A stretch of DNA of 64,000 bases from Candidatus Nanoarchaeia archaeon. Lineage in GTDB: Archaea; Nanobdellota; Nanobdellia; Woesearchaeales; JANQNE01. The notes below the pieces were generated by a model. That model was not told where the DNA came from. It saw nothing but the letters and a program-made list of their open reading frames with translations, and did not search any database. This document shows, piece by piece, positions 7,865-15,266 of the stretch (position 1 is its first letter; the number at the start of each line of letters is the position of its first letter). Both the position numbers and the translations under genes were made by a program. Where the stretch lies: positions 86,836 through 150,835 of the forward strand of contig JANQNE010000002.1 of assembly GCA_028279725.1 (NCBI GenBank), given 5' to 3'.

Positions 7865-8104
7865 CTAAGTATCGTCACCTCCTTTCGGATACGGCTGATA
7901 GTCTTTCAAGTCTTTCGGGATTTTTGGCGGTTGTTTTTTTCTCATGATGATTATTGAGGAAATGAAGAACATCAGCCCAGCTGCGATGATAGCTACTGCA
8001 ATTGAAATAAGCCTGACTTCGAAAACAACATCGATAATCCAGGCGATAGCCATCGCAATCACAGCAGGGATGATGAATAAGGATACGATTCTTTCCAGTA
8101 TTAT
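7865..8104 (-). CDS. Two-TM membrane protein with non-standard start
   Basis: A strong AGGAGG (8111-8116) is followed after 6 nt by in-frame ATA ATA CTG GAA AGA, with no ATG, GTG or TTG at proper spacing. The first standard start is GTG at 8062, 14 codons in. Reading from 8104 gives 79 aa beginning (M)ILERIVSLFIIPAVI, with TMs at about residues 8-26 and 33-54 and a cytoplasmic tail (KKQPPKIPKDLKDYQPYP). An AUA or CUG start, or a sequencing error, is possible; the minimal call would be 7865-8062. Confidence 0.5.
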   Translation of the reverse strand: MILERIVSLFIIPAVIAMAIAWIIDVVFEVRLISIAVAIIAAGLMFFISSIIIMRKKQPPKIPKDLKDYQPYPKGGDDT

Positions 8105-8125
8105 ATTACACCTCCTTTTTGAAAA

Positions 8126-8163
8126 AAGCCGGACCCTTAATGGGAAGTTAAGAGTCCAGCTTT
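8126..8163 (-). terminator. Intrinsic terminator hairpin
   Basis: AAAGCCGGACCCTTAA pairs with TTAAGAGTCCAGCTTT (two mismatches), then a T run on the minus strand. It ends the 8175-9086 gene. Confidence 0.75.
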
Positions 8164-8174
8164 GGGTTTAGGAT

Positions 8175-9086
8175 TTACTTCTTTTTTGTCTTTTCTCCTT
8201 TCTTTGCTTTTGGTTTTTCGCCTTTCATTTTCTGCAGGCAGCCGAGATAGTCGAAGCGGAACGCTTTCTTCTTTGCCGCGGCCCTGAGCTTTCTTTCGAC
8301 ACTGCTGACATGCTCCTTAAATAGGTGATCCAGACCATGGTAGTCAAAGGTCATCAGGGCGAAGAACTGGCAGACTGCCTGTACGCGATGAGGCCTGCGT
8401 GAGAACCATTCGATCGCCCAGCCTCGCCGAGGGAATGCAAGCTTAAGACCTTCAGAGCAGATGAACTTTCCGGGGTCCCGGATAAAAAGGCCTCTTGCAT
8501 GCTCGATATGCTTTGCCTCTTCGGTGTGCGCTTTTGCGATCGCCCAAGCCCAGACAATATGTATCGCCTCTTCTTCAACCTGGATCGGCTTCAAGCGCGG
8601 CCGGTAGATTGATGAGTAGCTGGGTTCGGCTCCGTGTTTCACGATGTCCTCGAATGCATCTTCGAGCTGGCCGATCGCTGGTCCACCTCTTCTGCTGTAA
8701 TAGAAAAAGTCGTCATCGCTCTTGTGTTTCTTGAAGAGCGGCTGGACATCCTTTTCGACACAGAAGCCTAGCCTGCGTTCAGCGATTTCATATTCTGCTT
8801 TGTCCAAGGCGCTGATTCCGTTTCTGAAATTGTCTGAGAACCTGCAGTTCTTTGTGAATGGCATATAATTTTTGGCCAGGTAGTCGATCGGAGTCGGATA
8901 TGTCGGCTCGGTATTTTTCTTGACCTTTTCCACATCCTGCTGGATAAGAACGATCTGGATGAAGGTGCTGTCAAGCTGGTTTTCGATCCGATGGTTGGCA
9001 CCACGATTTGATAGGCTGATAAGAATTAGGGATGCGCATACTGCAATAAGCAGAACGATGCCCGTGATCTTGAGAAATGTTTTCAA
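8175..9086 (-). CDS. Membrane-anchored protein, unknown helical domain
   Basis: A 303-aa protein. TTG start at 9086, five nt after AGGAGG. One N-terminal TM (residues 5-25), then a helical, His/Trp-containing domain (IHIVWAWAIAKAHTEEAKH) and a Lys-rich end (KPKAKKGEKTKKK). Four cysteines (KNCRF, GFCVE, FICSE, AVCQF) precede a fifth near the end (LGCLQ). No family recognised. Confidence 0.65.
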   Translation of the reverse strand: MKTFLKITGIVLLIAVCASLILISLSNRGANHRIENQLDSTFIQIVLIQQDVEKVKKNTEPTYPTPIDYLAKNYMPFTKNCRFSDNFRNGISALDKAEYEIAERRLGFCVEKDVQPLFKKHKSDDDFFYYSRRGGPAIGQLEDAFEDIVKHGAEPSYSSIYRPRLKPIQVEEEAIHIVWAWAIAKAHTEEAKHIEHARGLFIRDPGKFICSEGLKLAFPRRGWAIEWFSRRPHRVQAVCQFFALMTFDYHGLDHLFKEHVSSVERKLRAAAKKKAFRFDYLGCLQKMKGEKPKAKKGEKTKKK

Positions 9087-9108
9087 GAAAACCTCCTTTA
9101 TTTAAGAG

Positions 9109-9537
9109 TTATATGGATGAATTGAGTTTTGCGACCGGTTCCTGGTCATCAATGCTAATGCCGTTGTTCCGAAAGATTATGATATCTGTTGTTATCACGA
9201 ACACGGATGCATCGGTAGCTTCGAGAACCTTTTCCTTATCTTCTAGGTTTGATTCCACCTCCTTTTCACCTGCCTGGGTTGATGGTTCGCCTGTCTTTTC
9301 TCCGCCGATCGTATAGGTCTCGATCGTCATCAGGATAAAGCCCTCGGGATTCTGTTTTTTTGTCCCGATGAGGTCTGTGGTAAAGCCAGCCTGGATGGCT
9401 TCATCATAAGGCATGGGCACAGTGTGGATGATCTGCATGGTTACGACTGTGGTGCCTTTGAATTCTTCTGCACTTCCCTGGGCGTTACTGAGAGTGAAGC
9501 AGGATAATAAGATGGTGAGGAAGATGAGAGCTTTCAT
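9109..9537 (-). CDS. Secreted protein, unknown
   Basis: A 142-aa protein with a signal peptide ending near TLSNAQG. The mature part looks beta-rich (GTTVVTMQIIHTVPMP, FILMTIETYTIGG) with an acidic central linker (KEVESNLEDKEK). No cysteine in the mature part. ATG after AAAGGAG. Function unknown. Confidence 0.65.
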   Translation of the reverse strand: MKALIFLTILLSCFTLSNAQGSAEEFKGTTVVTMQIIHTVPMPYDEAIQAGFTTDLIGTKKQNPEGFILMTIETYTIGGEKTGEPSTQAGEKEVESNLEDKEKVLEATDASVFVITTDIIIFRNNGISIDDQEPVAKLNSSI

Positions 9538-9650
9538 TTTAAAATCTCCTTTTGGGTTAATGTTTAATGATTACTACTTTTTTTATCTCCTTTCTGTTCT
9601 TGTATTTTGGTTTTTGATCTTTTATGCTACGTTTTGATTCCTTGGGAATT

Positions 9651-9878
9651 TCATCCTTCTTCAACAACAACTCCTTTCTTTGGTTTGAGTTTCCAGTATG
9701 AGATGTAAGTTGGGATTAGAGGGAGTATTGTGATCAGCAGTCCAATCCTTGGCTCCATCTCAGGCGGAACGTTTATTCTGGCAGTATTTTCGATAAGGTA
9801 AGTGAAGGCCATGAATGGGATTGACCACATCATATATATGAAATAGATGACCATGCATTCTCCTCTGTTATCGTTCAA
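9651..9878 (-). CDS. Two-TM small membrane protein
   Basis: Up to 75 aa. The TTG at 9878 overlaps the TGA of the upstream gene (TTGA) and has AAAGGAGGAAAA before it. An internal ATG at 9854 has its own GAGGAG. Either start keeps the two TMs (about residues 10-27 and 43-62 of the longer form). Function unknown. Confidence 0.6.
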   Translation of the reverse strand: MNDNRGECMVIYFIYMMWSIPFMAFTYLIENTARINVPPEMEPRIGLLITILPLIPTYISYWKLKPKKGVVVEEG

Positions 9879-10321
9879 TTTTCCTCCTTTTTTAGTTTTG
9901 TTTCTTCTGTTTCTGGGATCTTTTGTTTTTCCTCCTTTAGTTTTTGAAAGTATTCTAGCATATATGGCTTAAGTGAATTGAGATAATCAACGTGATTTTC
10001 TCCAAGACTCCTTTTTGACTCATATGGTTCTAAGCCTGGCGTCTCTTCCCTTAATGAAAGGATATTGAAGTTCTTGTCAAGGGTGTATCTAATCTCTATA
10101 CCATCTTTTGTTTTGGTGGTAAAGATGAAGTTGAAGTGGACAGTCATATCCCTTGTGGAATCTTTGATCGCGACTGAATCTCCGATATAGTCGCAGCGGT
10201 CAATCTTCGGGATAGTTTCTGGTTTCTCTTCATCGGTTAAGGTAAGCGTGATGAAAAGAGTCATAAAGGAAGTCAGTGCCATAGCAATGATTACTCTCCA
10301 AAGCGGAATGGGTCTATTCAT
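9875..10321 (-). CDS. Single-TM protein, unknown
   Basis: A 148-aa protein. TM at about residues 9-27, then a beta-like region (DMTVHFNFIFTTKTKDG) and a Lys/Glu-rich helical tail. ATG after AAGGAG. Its stop overlaps the TTG of the next gene. Function unknown. Confidence 0.65.
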   Translation of the reverse strand: MNRPIPLWRVIIAMALTSFMTLFITLTLTDEEKPETIPKIDRCDYIGDSVAIKDSTRDMTVHFNFIFTTKTKDGIEIRYTLDKNFNILSLREETPGLEPYESKRSLGENHVDYLNSLKPYMLEYFQKLKEEKQKIPETEETKLKKEEN

Positions 10322-10350
10322 AAGAACTCCTTTGTTAAGTTATTATTTAG

Positions 10351-10575
10351 TTACGATTTATCTGACAGTGCTTCGGTTATAGTCAGGATCACGAATATGG
10401 AGGATGCTACAAATGTTATTATTCCAAGTATTATCTGGATGATTGAGGTTTCTTTGATACCTGAAGTGTAATTATCCTTCAAAGACTGTAAGTTATATAA
10501 GCCTCCTGCGATCATGATGATTAGAGATCCACATATCAGGACAGGAAGACAGAATCTTAGAAATAATATTAACAT
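10351..10575 (-). CDS. Two-TM small membrane protein
   Basis: A 74-aa protein. A GTG at 10581 is in frame but lies within the AAAGAGG region; the ATG at 10575 is spaced 5 nt from GAGG and is chosen. TMs at about residues 3-24 and 44-66. Function unknown. Confidence 0.6.
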   Translation of the reverse strand: MLILFLRFCLPVLICGSLIIMIAGGLYNLQSLKDNYTSGIKETSIIQIILGIITFVASSIFVILTITEALSDKS

Positions 10576-10609
10576 AGACACCTCTTTGAGAGATGGTTAA
10601 AAATATGGT

Positions 10610-10774
10610 TTAATTAGTCTTTGTTGAATCAACTTGTTCTTTTTTTGCTTTGAGCCTTTTGATCTCTTTATCTTTCTTATGCAACTCACAATTGAATATC
10701 ATCATTATTGCTGAAAACATAATTACGATGAGAAGCATCAAAAACTGGTAAAATGAGTTTCTATTATTTTGCAT
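10610..10774 (-). CDS. Single-TM small protein (54 aa)
   Basis: The ATG at 10774 lies 5 nt after AAGGAG. It encodes MQNNRNSFYQ, a TM (FLMLLIVIMFSAIMMIF), then a charged helix (HKKDKEIKRLKAKKEQ) and stop TAA at 10610. The SD, TM and spacing between neighbours make it a convincing gene despite its size. Confidence 0.65.
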   Translation of the reverse strand: MQNNRNSFYQFLMLLIVIMFSAIMMIFNCELHKKDKEIKRLKAKKEQVDSTKTN

Positions 10775-10817
10775 ATGGTCTCCTTCTTTGGGGTTGAAAA
10801 TAAATCTATTTGAAAAG

Positions 10818-10856
10818 AAGCCAGACCCTTAATGGGTGTGGATAAGGGTCTGGCTT
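10818..10856 (-). terminator. Intrinsic terminator (GCCAGACCC family)
   Basis: Perfect 14-bp arms AAGCCAGACCCTTA / TAAGGGTCTGGCTT with a T-rich tail on the minus strand. Near-identical copies lie at 11862 and 13034. It ends the 10874-11170 gene. Confidence 0.8.
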
Positions 10857-10873
10857 TGAAAAAGATACTTTGG

Positions 10874-11170
10874 TTATTTTTCTTCCTTTTTGGGTTTTGG
10901 GAATATGCGTCTCCAGAGGTAGGTTGTCCCTTCCTCCAAACCTACTATGCTAATTACTAATATTACAATAAATTTAATGGGTATTTTAGTTATTAATGCT
11001 AATTTAATTGACATCAGTCCGTCTAAGTTTTCAACTGACATCATCCCATTTAATATCCAGTCAGGCAGGACATAAAGAGTAAAGATGATTAGATAAATCC
11101 CCCCCATCACAGCACTACTTGTGATTATAAGAAAAAGCAAGAGAGCGACAATTACTTTGTCCTTATTCAT
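10874..11170 (-). CDS. Two/three-TM small membrane protein
   Basis: A 98-aa protein with hydrophobic segments at about residues 6-36 and 60-82, ending in a basic tail (FPKPKKEEK). ATG after AAGGAG. Function unknown. Confidence 0.65.
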   Translation of the reverse strand: MNKDKVIVALLLFLIITSSAVMGGIYLIIFTLYVLPDWILNGMMSVENLDGLMSIKLALITKIPIKFIVILVISIVGLEEGTTYLWRRIFPKPKKEEK

Positions 11171-11182
11171 AAGAACTCCTTT

Positions 11183-11797
11183 TTATGAGTTAAGTTTTCT
11201 TTTTCTATTGATAAAAGCATATAGAACAAACGGCATTGAGATCAATTGTTGTACAGCTAGTATGTTGTAGGTAAATTCTCCGTTGTTTATGGCTAGCTGT
11301 CTCATAAGCAGAGCACAAGATGGATGCATTAGAATCAGGAAGAGCAAATATCCTTTGATGTTATAAGTTTTCTTTGCGAGAAGAATCGTTCCCCCTAAGA
11401 ATCCTGTTGCGATTCCTACTTCAAACCATTGTGTTATTTCGGAAAAGCCCCTGTTGCTGTATACGCTTATACAAATACCAATCAATGTTGTTGCAATCGC
11501 AATGTAAAGCAGAAGTTTTGGTTCTTCTTTTTCTTTTTTCTGAATTGCATTAACCAATCCAAGTATCATAGAAGGAAGGCCAGCAAGTTCTACAAAGAAA
11601 GCTATCCAGTTGCTGTTGTAGACGAAATGGATTTCCCAGGCAGGAAGACCGATCATGTAAAAGATCCAACAGGCTATTCTTGAGCGGCGTTGCTTTTCTT
11701 CATCAGAGCTTCTTTCAGTGATCCAGAAAAAGATCTTGTTGAGCAAGTAGAAGGTGCCTGCCCAGAAAGCTAATATTTTAAGAAAATAAAGTTCCAT
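11183..11797 (-). CDS. Polytopic membrane protein (about 6-7 TM)
   Basis: A 204-aa protein with evenly spaced hydrophobic helices from residue 5 to 195. The WEIHFVYNSNWIAFF region is distantly reminiscent of small vitamin or nucleoside permeases, but I see no diagnostic motif and do not assign one. ATG after AAGGAG. It lies 12 nt upstream of 10874-11170. Confidence 0.65.
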   Translation of the reverse strand: MELYFLKILAFWAGTFYLLNKIFFWITERSSDEEKQRRSRIACWIFYMIGLPAWEIHFVYNSNWIAFFVELAGLPSMILGLVNAIQKKEKEEPKLLLYIAIATTLIGICISVYSNRGFSEITQWFEVGIATGFLGGTILLAKKTYNIKGYLLFLILMHPSCALLMRQLAINNGEFTYNILAVQQLISMPFVLYAFINRKRKLNS

Positions 11798-11861
11798 ATA
11801 TAACTCCTTGCTAAGTTTATGATTTATTGATTTATATTCAGTTATTATTTTCGAAAGAAAG

Positions 11862-11899
11862 AAGCCAGACCCTTATGGGTGTGGATAAGGGCCTGGCTT
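11862..11899 (-). terminator. Intrinsic terminator (GCCAGACCC family)
   Basis: AAGCCAGACCCTTA pairs with TAAGGGCCTGGCTT (one mismatch), then CTTTCTTTC on the minus strand. The promoter-like motif follows at about 11833-11858. Confidence 0.8.
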
Positions 11900-11912
11900 T
11901 GAAAGGAGGATG

Positions 11913-12416
11913 TTAAAGGTCTAAGAGAGTGTACTTTTCGAATTCCCTGATCTTTTTTGCTTTTGGGAACAAGCTCAAAAGGTTATTATAGACAAGAGTT
12001 TGACCTTCAAGCTTTTCCTTTTTCAGAAGCATTGCCAGAAGTCCGAGCGCTGCTTTGGTGGGTCTTGGATTGCTTATGTAGTTGAAGCGGTATATGATCT
12101 TTTCTTTCCCGTTTATTATGACCCAGCAGAAGTCGAATCCAGTCAGCATGTTGTAGCTGCCTTTAATATTAAAGTCTTCGGCCATTCCTGGAATGTATTC
12201 TCTTTCAAAGTGCCTTTTGGTGTTCCATTTTTCCCGGTAGATCTTTACCTTTGCGTCTGCGACCCCATCACTGTCAGAGTCTACAAGTTTGATTGCTGAC
12301 TCTCTTTCTGTGTGGCGGTCGTTTTCTGCTTTTGTACATCCCCATGGGAACTGGATAAAGCCTGAGATGGCTATGATGGGGTATAGAAGAATAATTAACA
12401 GGAGCGTTGTTTTCAT
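11913..12416 (-). CDS. Secreted protein, paralogue of 15267-15779
   Basis: A 167-aa protein with an N-terminal signal peptide (residues 1-18). It contains DSDSDGVADA, like a Ca-binding loop. The C-terminal half aligns by eye with the 15267 protein: FDF.W near the middle, NP, then EGQT.[VI]Y, FP.AK.IR and the closing YxLL. Both are array members with signal peptides. Probable extracytoplasmic protein; function unknown. Confidence 0.7.
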   Translation of the reverse strand: MKTTLLLIILLYPIIAISGFIQFPWGCTKAENDRHTERESAIKLVDSDSDGVADAKVKIYREKWNTKRHFEREYIPGMAEDFNIKGSYNMLTGFDFCWVIINGKEKIIYRFNYISNPRPTKAALGLLAMLLKKEKLEGQTLVYNNLLSLFPKAKKIREFEKYTLLDL

Positions 12417-12459
12417 CTATTTTCCTTTCTTCCTTCTGTTTGTTTTGGATTTGTTTCCG

Positions 12460-12966
12460 TTATTCTTTCCCTGCTTGTACTTCATCTTGTGTTTCTGTTT
12501 TCTCTTCTGCATTGCCATAGGCATCTCCTTTGTTTTGGTTTGGGGTTTTCTTTCCATATATTGCGAGTATGATTATTAGCAAAGCTATGATTCCAATCAT
12601 TATCAAGAATCTCTTCCAGTCAGCTGATTCCCATTTCTTTACTGCTCTGAACAACTTATCTATTTTGAATGGGAATGGATAGGAATGATATCCTGAATAG
12701 TTTGATCTTTCTTTTTCTTTGCTGGCTGGGTTCTCGATAAGCTTTATGAGGCTGTCGAATTCTCTTTTTTGTTTTTCGAGCTTTCTTTTTAGGCTGTCCA
12801 CCTTTAGATTTACAGCTTTATGTTCTGATGCAACCTTTTCAAGCTTTTTATTCACTGAATCAAGACTTCGTAATAGTGAGCTTAAGCTGTCTTCAATATA
12901 AGCTGGACATGAAAAGGTCAGGACCATGATGATAAGAATCAGCATATTAATGTTAGTCTTATACAT
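12460..12966 (-). CDS. Signal peptide, coiled coil, TM, acidic tail
   Basis: A 168-aa protein. The signal-like N-terminus ends near LTFSCPAY; a cysteine there could be lipidated, though the lipobox is poor. Residues 25-75 form a coiled coil (LLRSLDSVNKKLEKV, LKRKLEKQKREFDSL). A TM lies at about 119-140, followed by an acidic tail. The short periplasmic or luminal coiled coil may pair with other coiled-coil proteins in the array (15799, 18464). Confidence 0.65.
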   Translation of the reverse strand: MYKTNINMLILIIMVLTFSCPAYIEDSLSSLLRSLDSVNKKLEKVASEHKAVNLKVDSLKRKLEKQKREFDSLIKLIENPASKEKERSNYSGYHSYPFPFKIDKLFRAVKKWESADWKRFLIMIGIIALLIIILAIYGKKTPNQNKGDAYGNAEEKTETQDEVQAGKE

Positions 12967-12990
12967 GCAGGCTCCTTTTGTTAAATTTGG

Positions 12991-13027
12991 TCTATATTAA
13001 ACTCGCATATGCGATGATTGATTTCGG
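12991..13027 (-). promoter_or_regulatory. Promoter-like motif with inserted CGC hairpin
   Basis: On the minus strand CCGAAATCAATC is followed by ATCGC-ATAT-GCGA and TTTAATATAGA. Same architecture as 3622-3664, directly after the 13034 terminator. Confidence 0.45.
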
Positions 13028-13033
13028 AACAAA

Positions 13034-13072
13034 AAGCCAGACCCTTAATGGGTGTGTTAAGGGCCTGGCTTT
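13034..13072 (-). terminator. Intrinsic terminator (GCCAGACCC family)
   Basis: AAGCCAGACCCTTAA pairs with TTAAGGGCCTGGCTT; TTTTTGTT follows on the minus strand. It ends the stomatin gene at 13082. Confidence 0.8.
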
Positions 13073-13081
13073 GAAAGGAGG

Positions 13082-13954
13082 TTAGGCAGCGGTTGCTGAT
13101 TTGTTGGAAGGTTGGAACATTTTCATGAATTCCACCGGTATCGGGAGGATCATGGTCGTCGTCTTTTCCGCGGAGACATCGGTGATCATCTGCATGAAGC
13201 GAAGAAGCATGGAGTTGGAATCGCCTGCCATCTTCTTACTTGCTTCGGAGAGCTTTTCTGCTGCTTCGAGCTCGCCGTCGGCCAGAATCTTTCTTGATTT
13301 TCTTTCTTTTTCAGATTCTGCTTCCTTGGCCATGGCCCGTTTCATGCCTTCATCGGGTTCGATGTCCTTGAGCTCGATGTTTTCGATCTTGATGCCCCAC
13401 TCTTTTGTGTCTTTTTCAACCTTGTTCTGGATGTTGTTTGCAGATTCCTCTCTCTTTTTCAGGGCGTCATCAAGGGTCGATTCTCCGATCACGTTTTTTA
13501 TCGTGGTCTGTGCGAGATTAGCGACAGAAACGTCCACTTTTTCTACGTTGTTGATGGCTTTTCCTGCGTCAACTATCTTGTAGAAGACAACGCCGCTGAC
13601 TCTTAACGGAACACCATCACTTGTGATTGCGTTCTGATCCGGAATCTCATAACTTTTTACCCTGACATCAATCTCTATGGCAGATTGTATGATGGGGAAG
13701 TAATGCCTTAGACCAGGATCCATTATACTCGAGAATTTTCCCAGAGTATATTTGACGCCGCGATCCGTCTGATGGATAATGGTGAAGCCGGCCAGGATAT
13801 ATAAGGCTATGGCCCCTATGCAGACCCATTTAATCACGCCGAACAGTGTTATGCTGTTGAAAAATTCTTTGACTGCATCACCTTCTTCTCCTGCGAAAGC
13901 GACTGAGACAAACATCAGAACGATGATTGCCAGGAAAGGTAGTAATTTTTTCAT
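13082..13954 (-). CDS. Stomatin/slipin-type SPFH protein with signal peptide
   Basis: A 290-aa protein. A cleavable-looking signal (ending SVAFAGEE) precedes a TM (about residues 38-58), then the SPFH domain (HQTDRGVKYTLGKF, MDPGLRHYFP, IDVRVKSYEIP, ITSDGVPLRV). The stomatin hallmark is RAMAKEAESEKERKS followed by DGELEAAEKL. The tail holds MILPIPVEFM, like the conserved end of slipins. Stomatins form membrane scaffolds, usually paired with an NfeD protease subunit; no NfeD is visible here. Confidence 0.85.
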   Translation of the reverse strand: MKKLLPFLAIIVLMFVSVAFAGEEGDAVKEFFNSITLFGVIKWVCIGAIALYILAGFTIIHQTDRGVKYTLGKFSSIMDPGLRHYFPIIQSAIEIDVRVKSYEIPDQNAITSDGVPLRVSGVVFYKIVDAGKAINNVEKVDVSVANLAQTTIKNVIGESTLDDALKKREESANNIQNKVEKDTKEWGIKIENIELKDIEPDEGMKRAMAKEAESEKERKSRKILADGELEAAEKLSEASKKMAGDSNSMLLRFMQMITDVSAEKTTTMILPIPVEFMKMFQPSNKSATAA

Positions 13955-14065
13955 AATAACTCCTTTAAAGTTAATGGTTGATGTGTTCTGAGAAAAGTTT
14001 TTTTGTCTCCTTTTTGTTAAGGGTTTTAGTTTTAACTTGTATATTAAGTTGGTTGATTTAGAAAC

Positions 14066-14102
14066 AGCCAGACCCTTATCAGGTTAGGACAAGAGTCCGG
14101 CT
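14066..14102 (-). terminator. Intrinsic terminator (GCCAGACCC family)
   Basis: AGCCAGACCCTT pairs with AAGAGTCCGGCT, then GTTTCT on the minus strand. It ends the Cys-rich gene at 14109. Confidence 0.7.
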
Positions 14103-14108
14103 CGCGGG

Positions 14109-14267
14109 TTAAACGCCGAAAGCGAAGCAGTTGTAGCAGGCTGATTTCCGTTTTCTGTTGCTTTCTTTGAGTGCAGATTCTCTTTTTTTCATGCAGGCTT
14201 TTTTGCCGGGAACACAATTACAGGTAGCGGGTCTGCCGGGGAATTTTTTCTTCTTTTTATTTTTCAT
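14109..14267 (-). CDS. Small basic Cys-rich protein (52 aa)
   Basis: ATG at 14267 to TAA at 14109. The N-terminus is MKNKKKKKFPGRPA, then TCNCVPGKKAC and, after a basic helix, ACYNCF. Five cysteines including CxC and CxxC could bind a metal. The start overlaps the stop of the 37-aa gene upstream (ATGA). One of the few array products with no TM. Confidence 0.55.
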   Translation of the reverse strand: MKNKKKKKFPGRPATCNCVPGKKACMKKRESALKESNRKRKSACYNCFAFGV

Positions 14268-14377
14268 GGATGCTCACTCCTACTGCTTATTTTGGACCTT
14301 TCTGGTTCTTTTCCAATGTAGAGAATGCTGGACAACAGAACCAAAGTAATTGCCGTGAGAAGTCTGAACAGTTTCAA
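14264..14377 (-). CDS. Single-TM micropeptide (37 aa)
   Basis: TTG start at 14377 four nt after AGGAGG. It encodes MKLFRLLTAI TLVLLSSILY and a short charged tail, ending in a TGA that overlaps the ATG of the Cys-rich gene. The SD and ATGA coupling support translation. Confidence 0.5.
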   Translation of the reverse strand: MKLFRLLTAITLVLLSSILYIGKEPERSKISSRSEHP

Positions 14378-14406
14378 AATACCTCCTTTTAGTTAAAAGC
14401 TTGTAA

Positions 14407-14859
14407 CTAATGTTTTCTTAGAACCTCGATTACAGTTGAATTTAACTCACCCATATCGTCTGTGAGGATCAGGCTTTTTTTAATCCTATCTTCCTTAACC
14501 CCTTTTTTGATCAGGTAAGCGGTGCATCTGTGTAACCTTTCCTTGCTTTTGAAGCTTATGCTTTCAGACCTCACTTCAAACAGCTTTAGGAAAAGGTTTC
14601 CCTTATCTTTTTTCTTGAAAAAATTAGCAACTTTGTCAAGTCTTCTTCTATTTTCTTCATTAGGGGAAATTTTGTCTTTTTCGAACCATATGGTCTCTCT
14701 CATAACACCCATTACTGTGCCTTTGGGAATGAATTCCTGTACGCTTGTCACTTCGGAATTTTGGTCTGTGTTAGGGGATTTATTTTTGAAATTGGAAAAT
14801 GCTATGACCAACATTGTAACTGTGACGAGAATAAAGGCAAAAAGGGAAATTTTATACAT
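14407..14859 (-). CDS. Membrane-anchored degenerate OmpA-like domain protein
   Basis: A 150-aa protein. TM at residues 4-22, then about 45 residues of linker. Residues 57-150 follow the OmpA C-terminal layout: WFEKDKISPNEENRRRLDKV, FFKK, a beta strand, KERLHRCTAYLIKKGVKEDRI, then a closing strand. OmpA domains bind peptidoglycan non-covalently through a conserved Asp and Arg. Here the GHTD segment reads FEVRSES, so binding may be lost or altered. Family placement is by pattern only. Confidence 0.55.
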   Translation of the reverse strand: MYKISLFAFILVTVTMLVIAFSNFKNKSPNTDQNSEVTSVQEFIPKGTVMGVMRETIWFEKDKISPNEENRRRLDKVANFFKKKDKGNLFLKLFEVRSESISFKSKERLHRCTAYLIKKGVKEDRIKKSLILTDDMGELNSTVIEVLRKH

Positions 14860-14877
14860 AAGGTTTCTCCTTTTTAG

Positions 14878-15117
14878 TTAATGTTTTAACATAATGAAAG
14901 CCTGGATGATCCAGTAGATTATCAGGCTGACTAAGATTAAATGATATGCACCCCAGAAGAATGCGTGCTTTTTGCTCTTGAACCAGATCCTCTTTTCCTT
15001 TCCGAGTTTTTTTGGGATTATGACGAAGAACATAGCTGCATTGAAAATATGGAATGCAAGGATAAGGAACCCCAGCAGGATATAGTTCATGATCATCTTG
15101 TTGATTAATTCTTCCAA
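14878..15117 (-). CDS. Two-TM small membrane protein
   Basis: A 79-aa protein. TTG start at 15117, seven nt after AAGGAGG. TMs at about residues 12-33 and 51-74 around a basic loop (KKLGKEKRIWFKSKK). Function unknown. Confidence 0.6.
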   Translation of the reverse strand: MEELINKMIMNYILLGFLILAFHIFNAAMFFVIIPKKLGKEKRIWFKSKKHAFFWGAYHLILVSLIIYWIIQAFIMLKH

Positions 15118-15131
15118 ATTTTTCCTCCTTT

Positions 15132-15251
15132 TTAAAAGATTAATTTAAGGATACCTTTGATTACAAAGTACCAGAAAAGTATACAGGCAATGACAGCTGC
15201 GATCAGCCTTTTCTTGTAATTTTTGATCAATTTTTCGATCCATTCCATCAT
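15132..15251 (-). CDS. Single-TM micropeptide (39 aa)
   Basis: MMEWIEKLIK, a basic stretch, then a TM (LIAAVIACILFWYFVI). The SD is weak (TAGAG). The TAA abuts the AAAAAGGAGG of the next gene, which fits the tight packing of the array. Confidence 0.45.
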   Translation of the reverse strand: MMEWIEKLIKNYKKRLIAAVIACILFWYFVIKGILKLIF

Positions 15252-15266
15252 AACATTACTCTAGGT

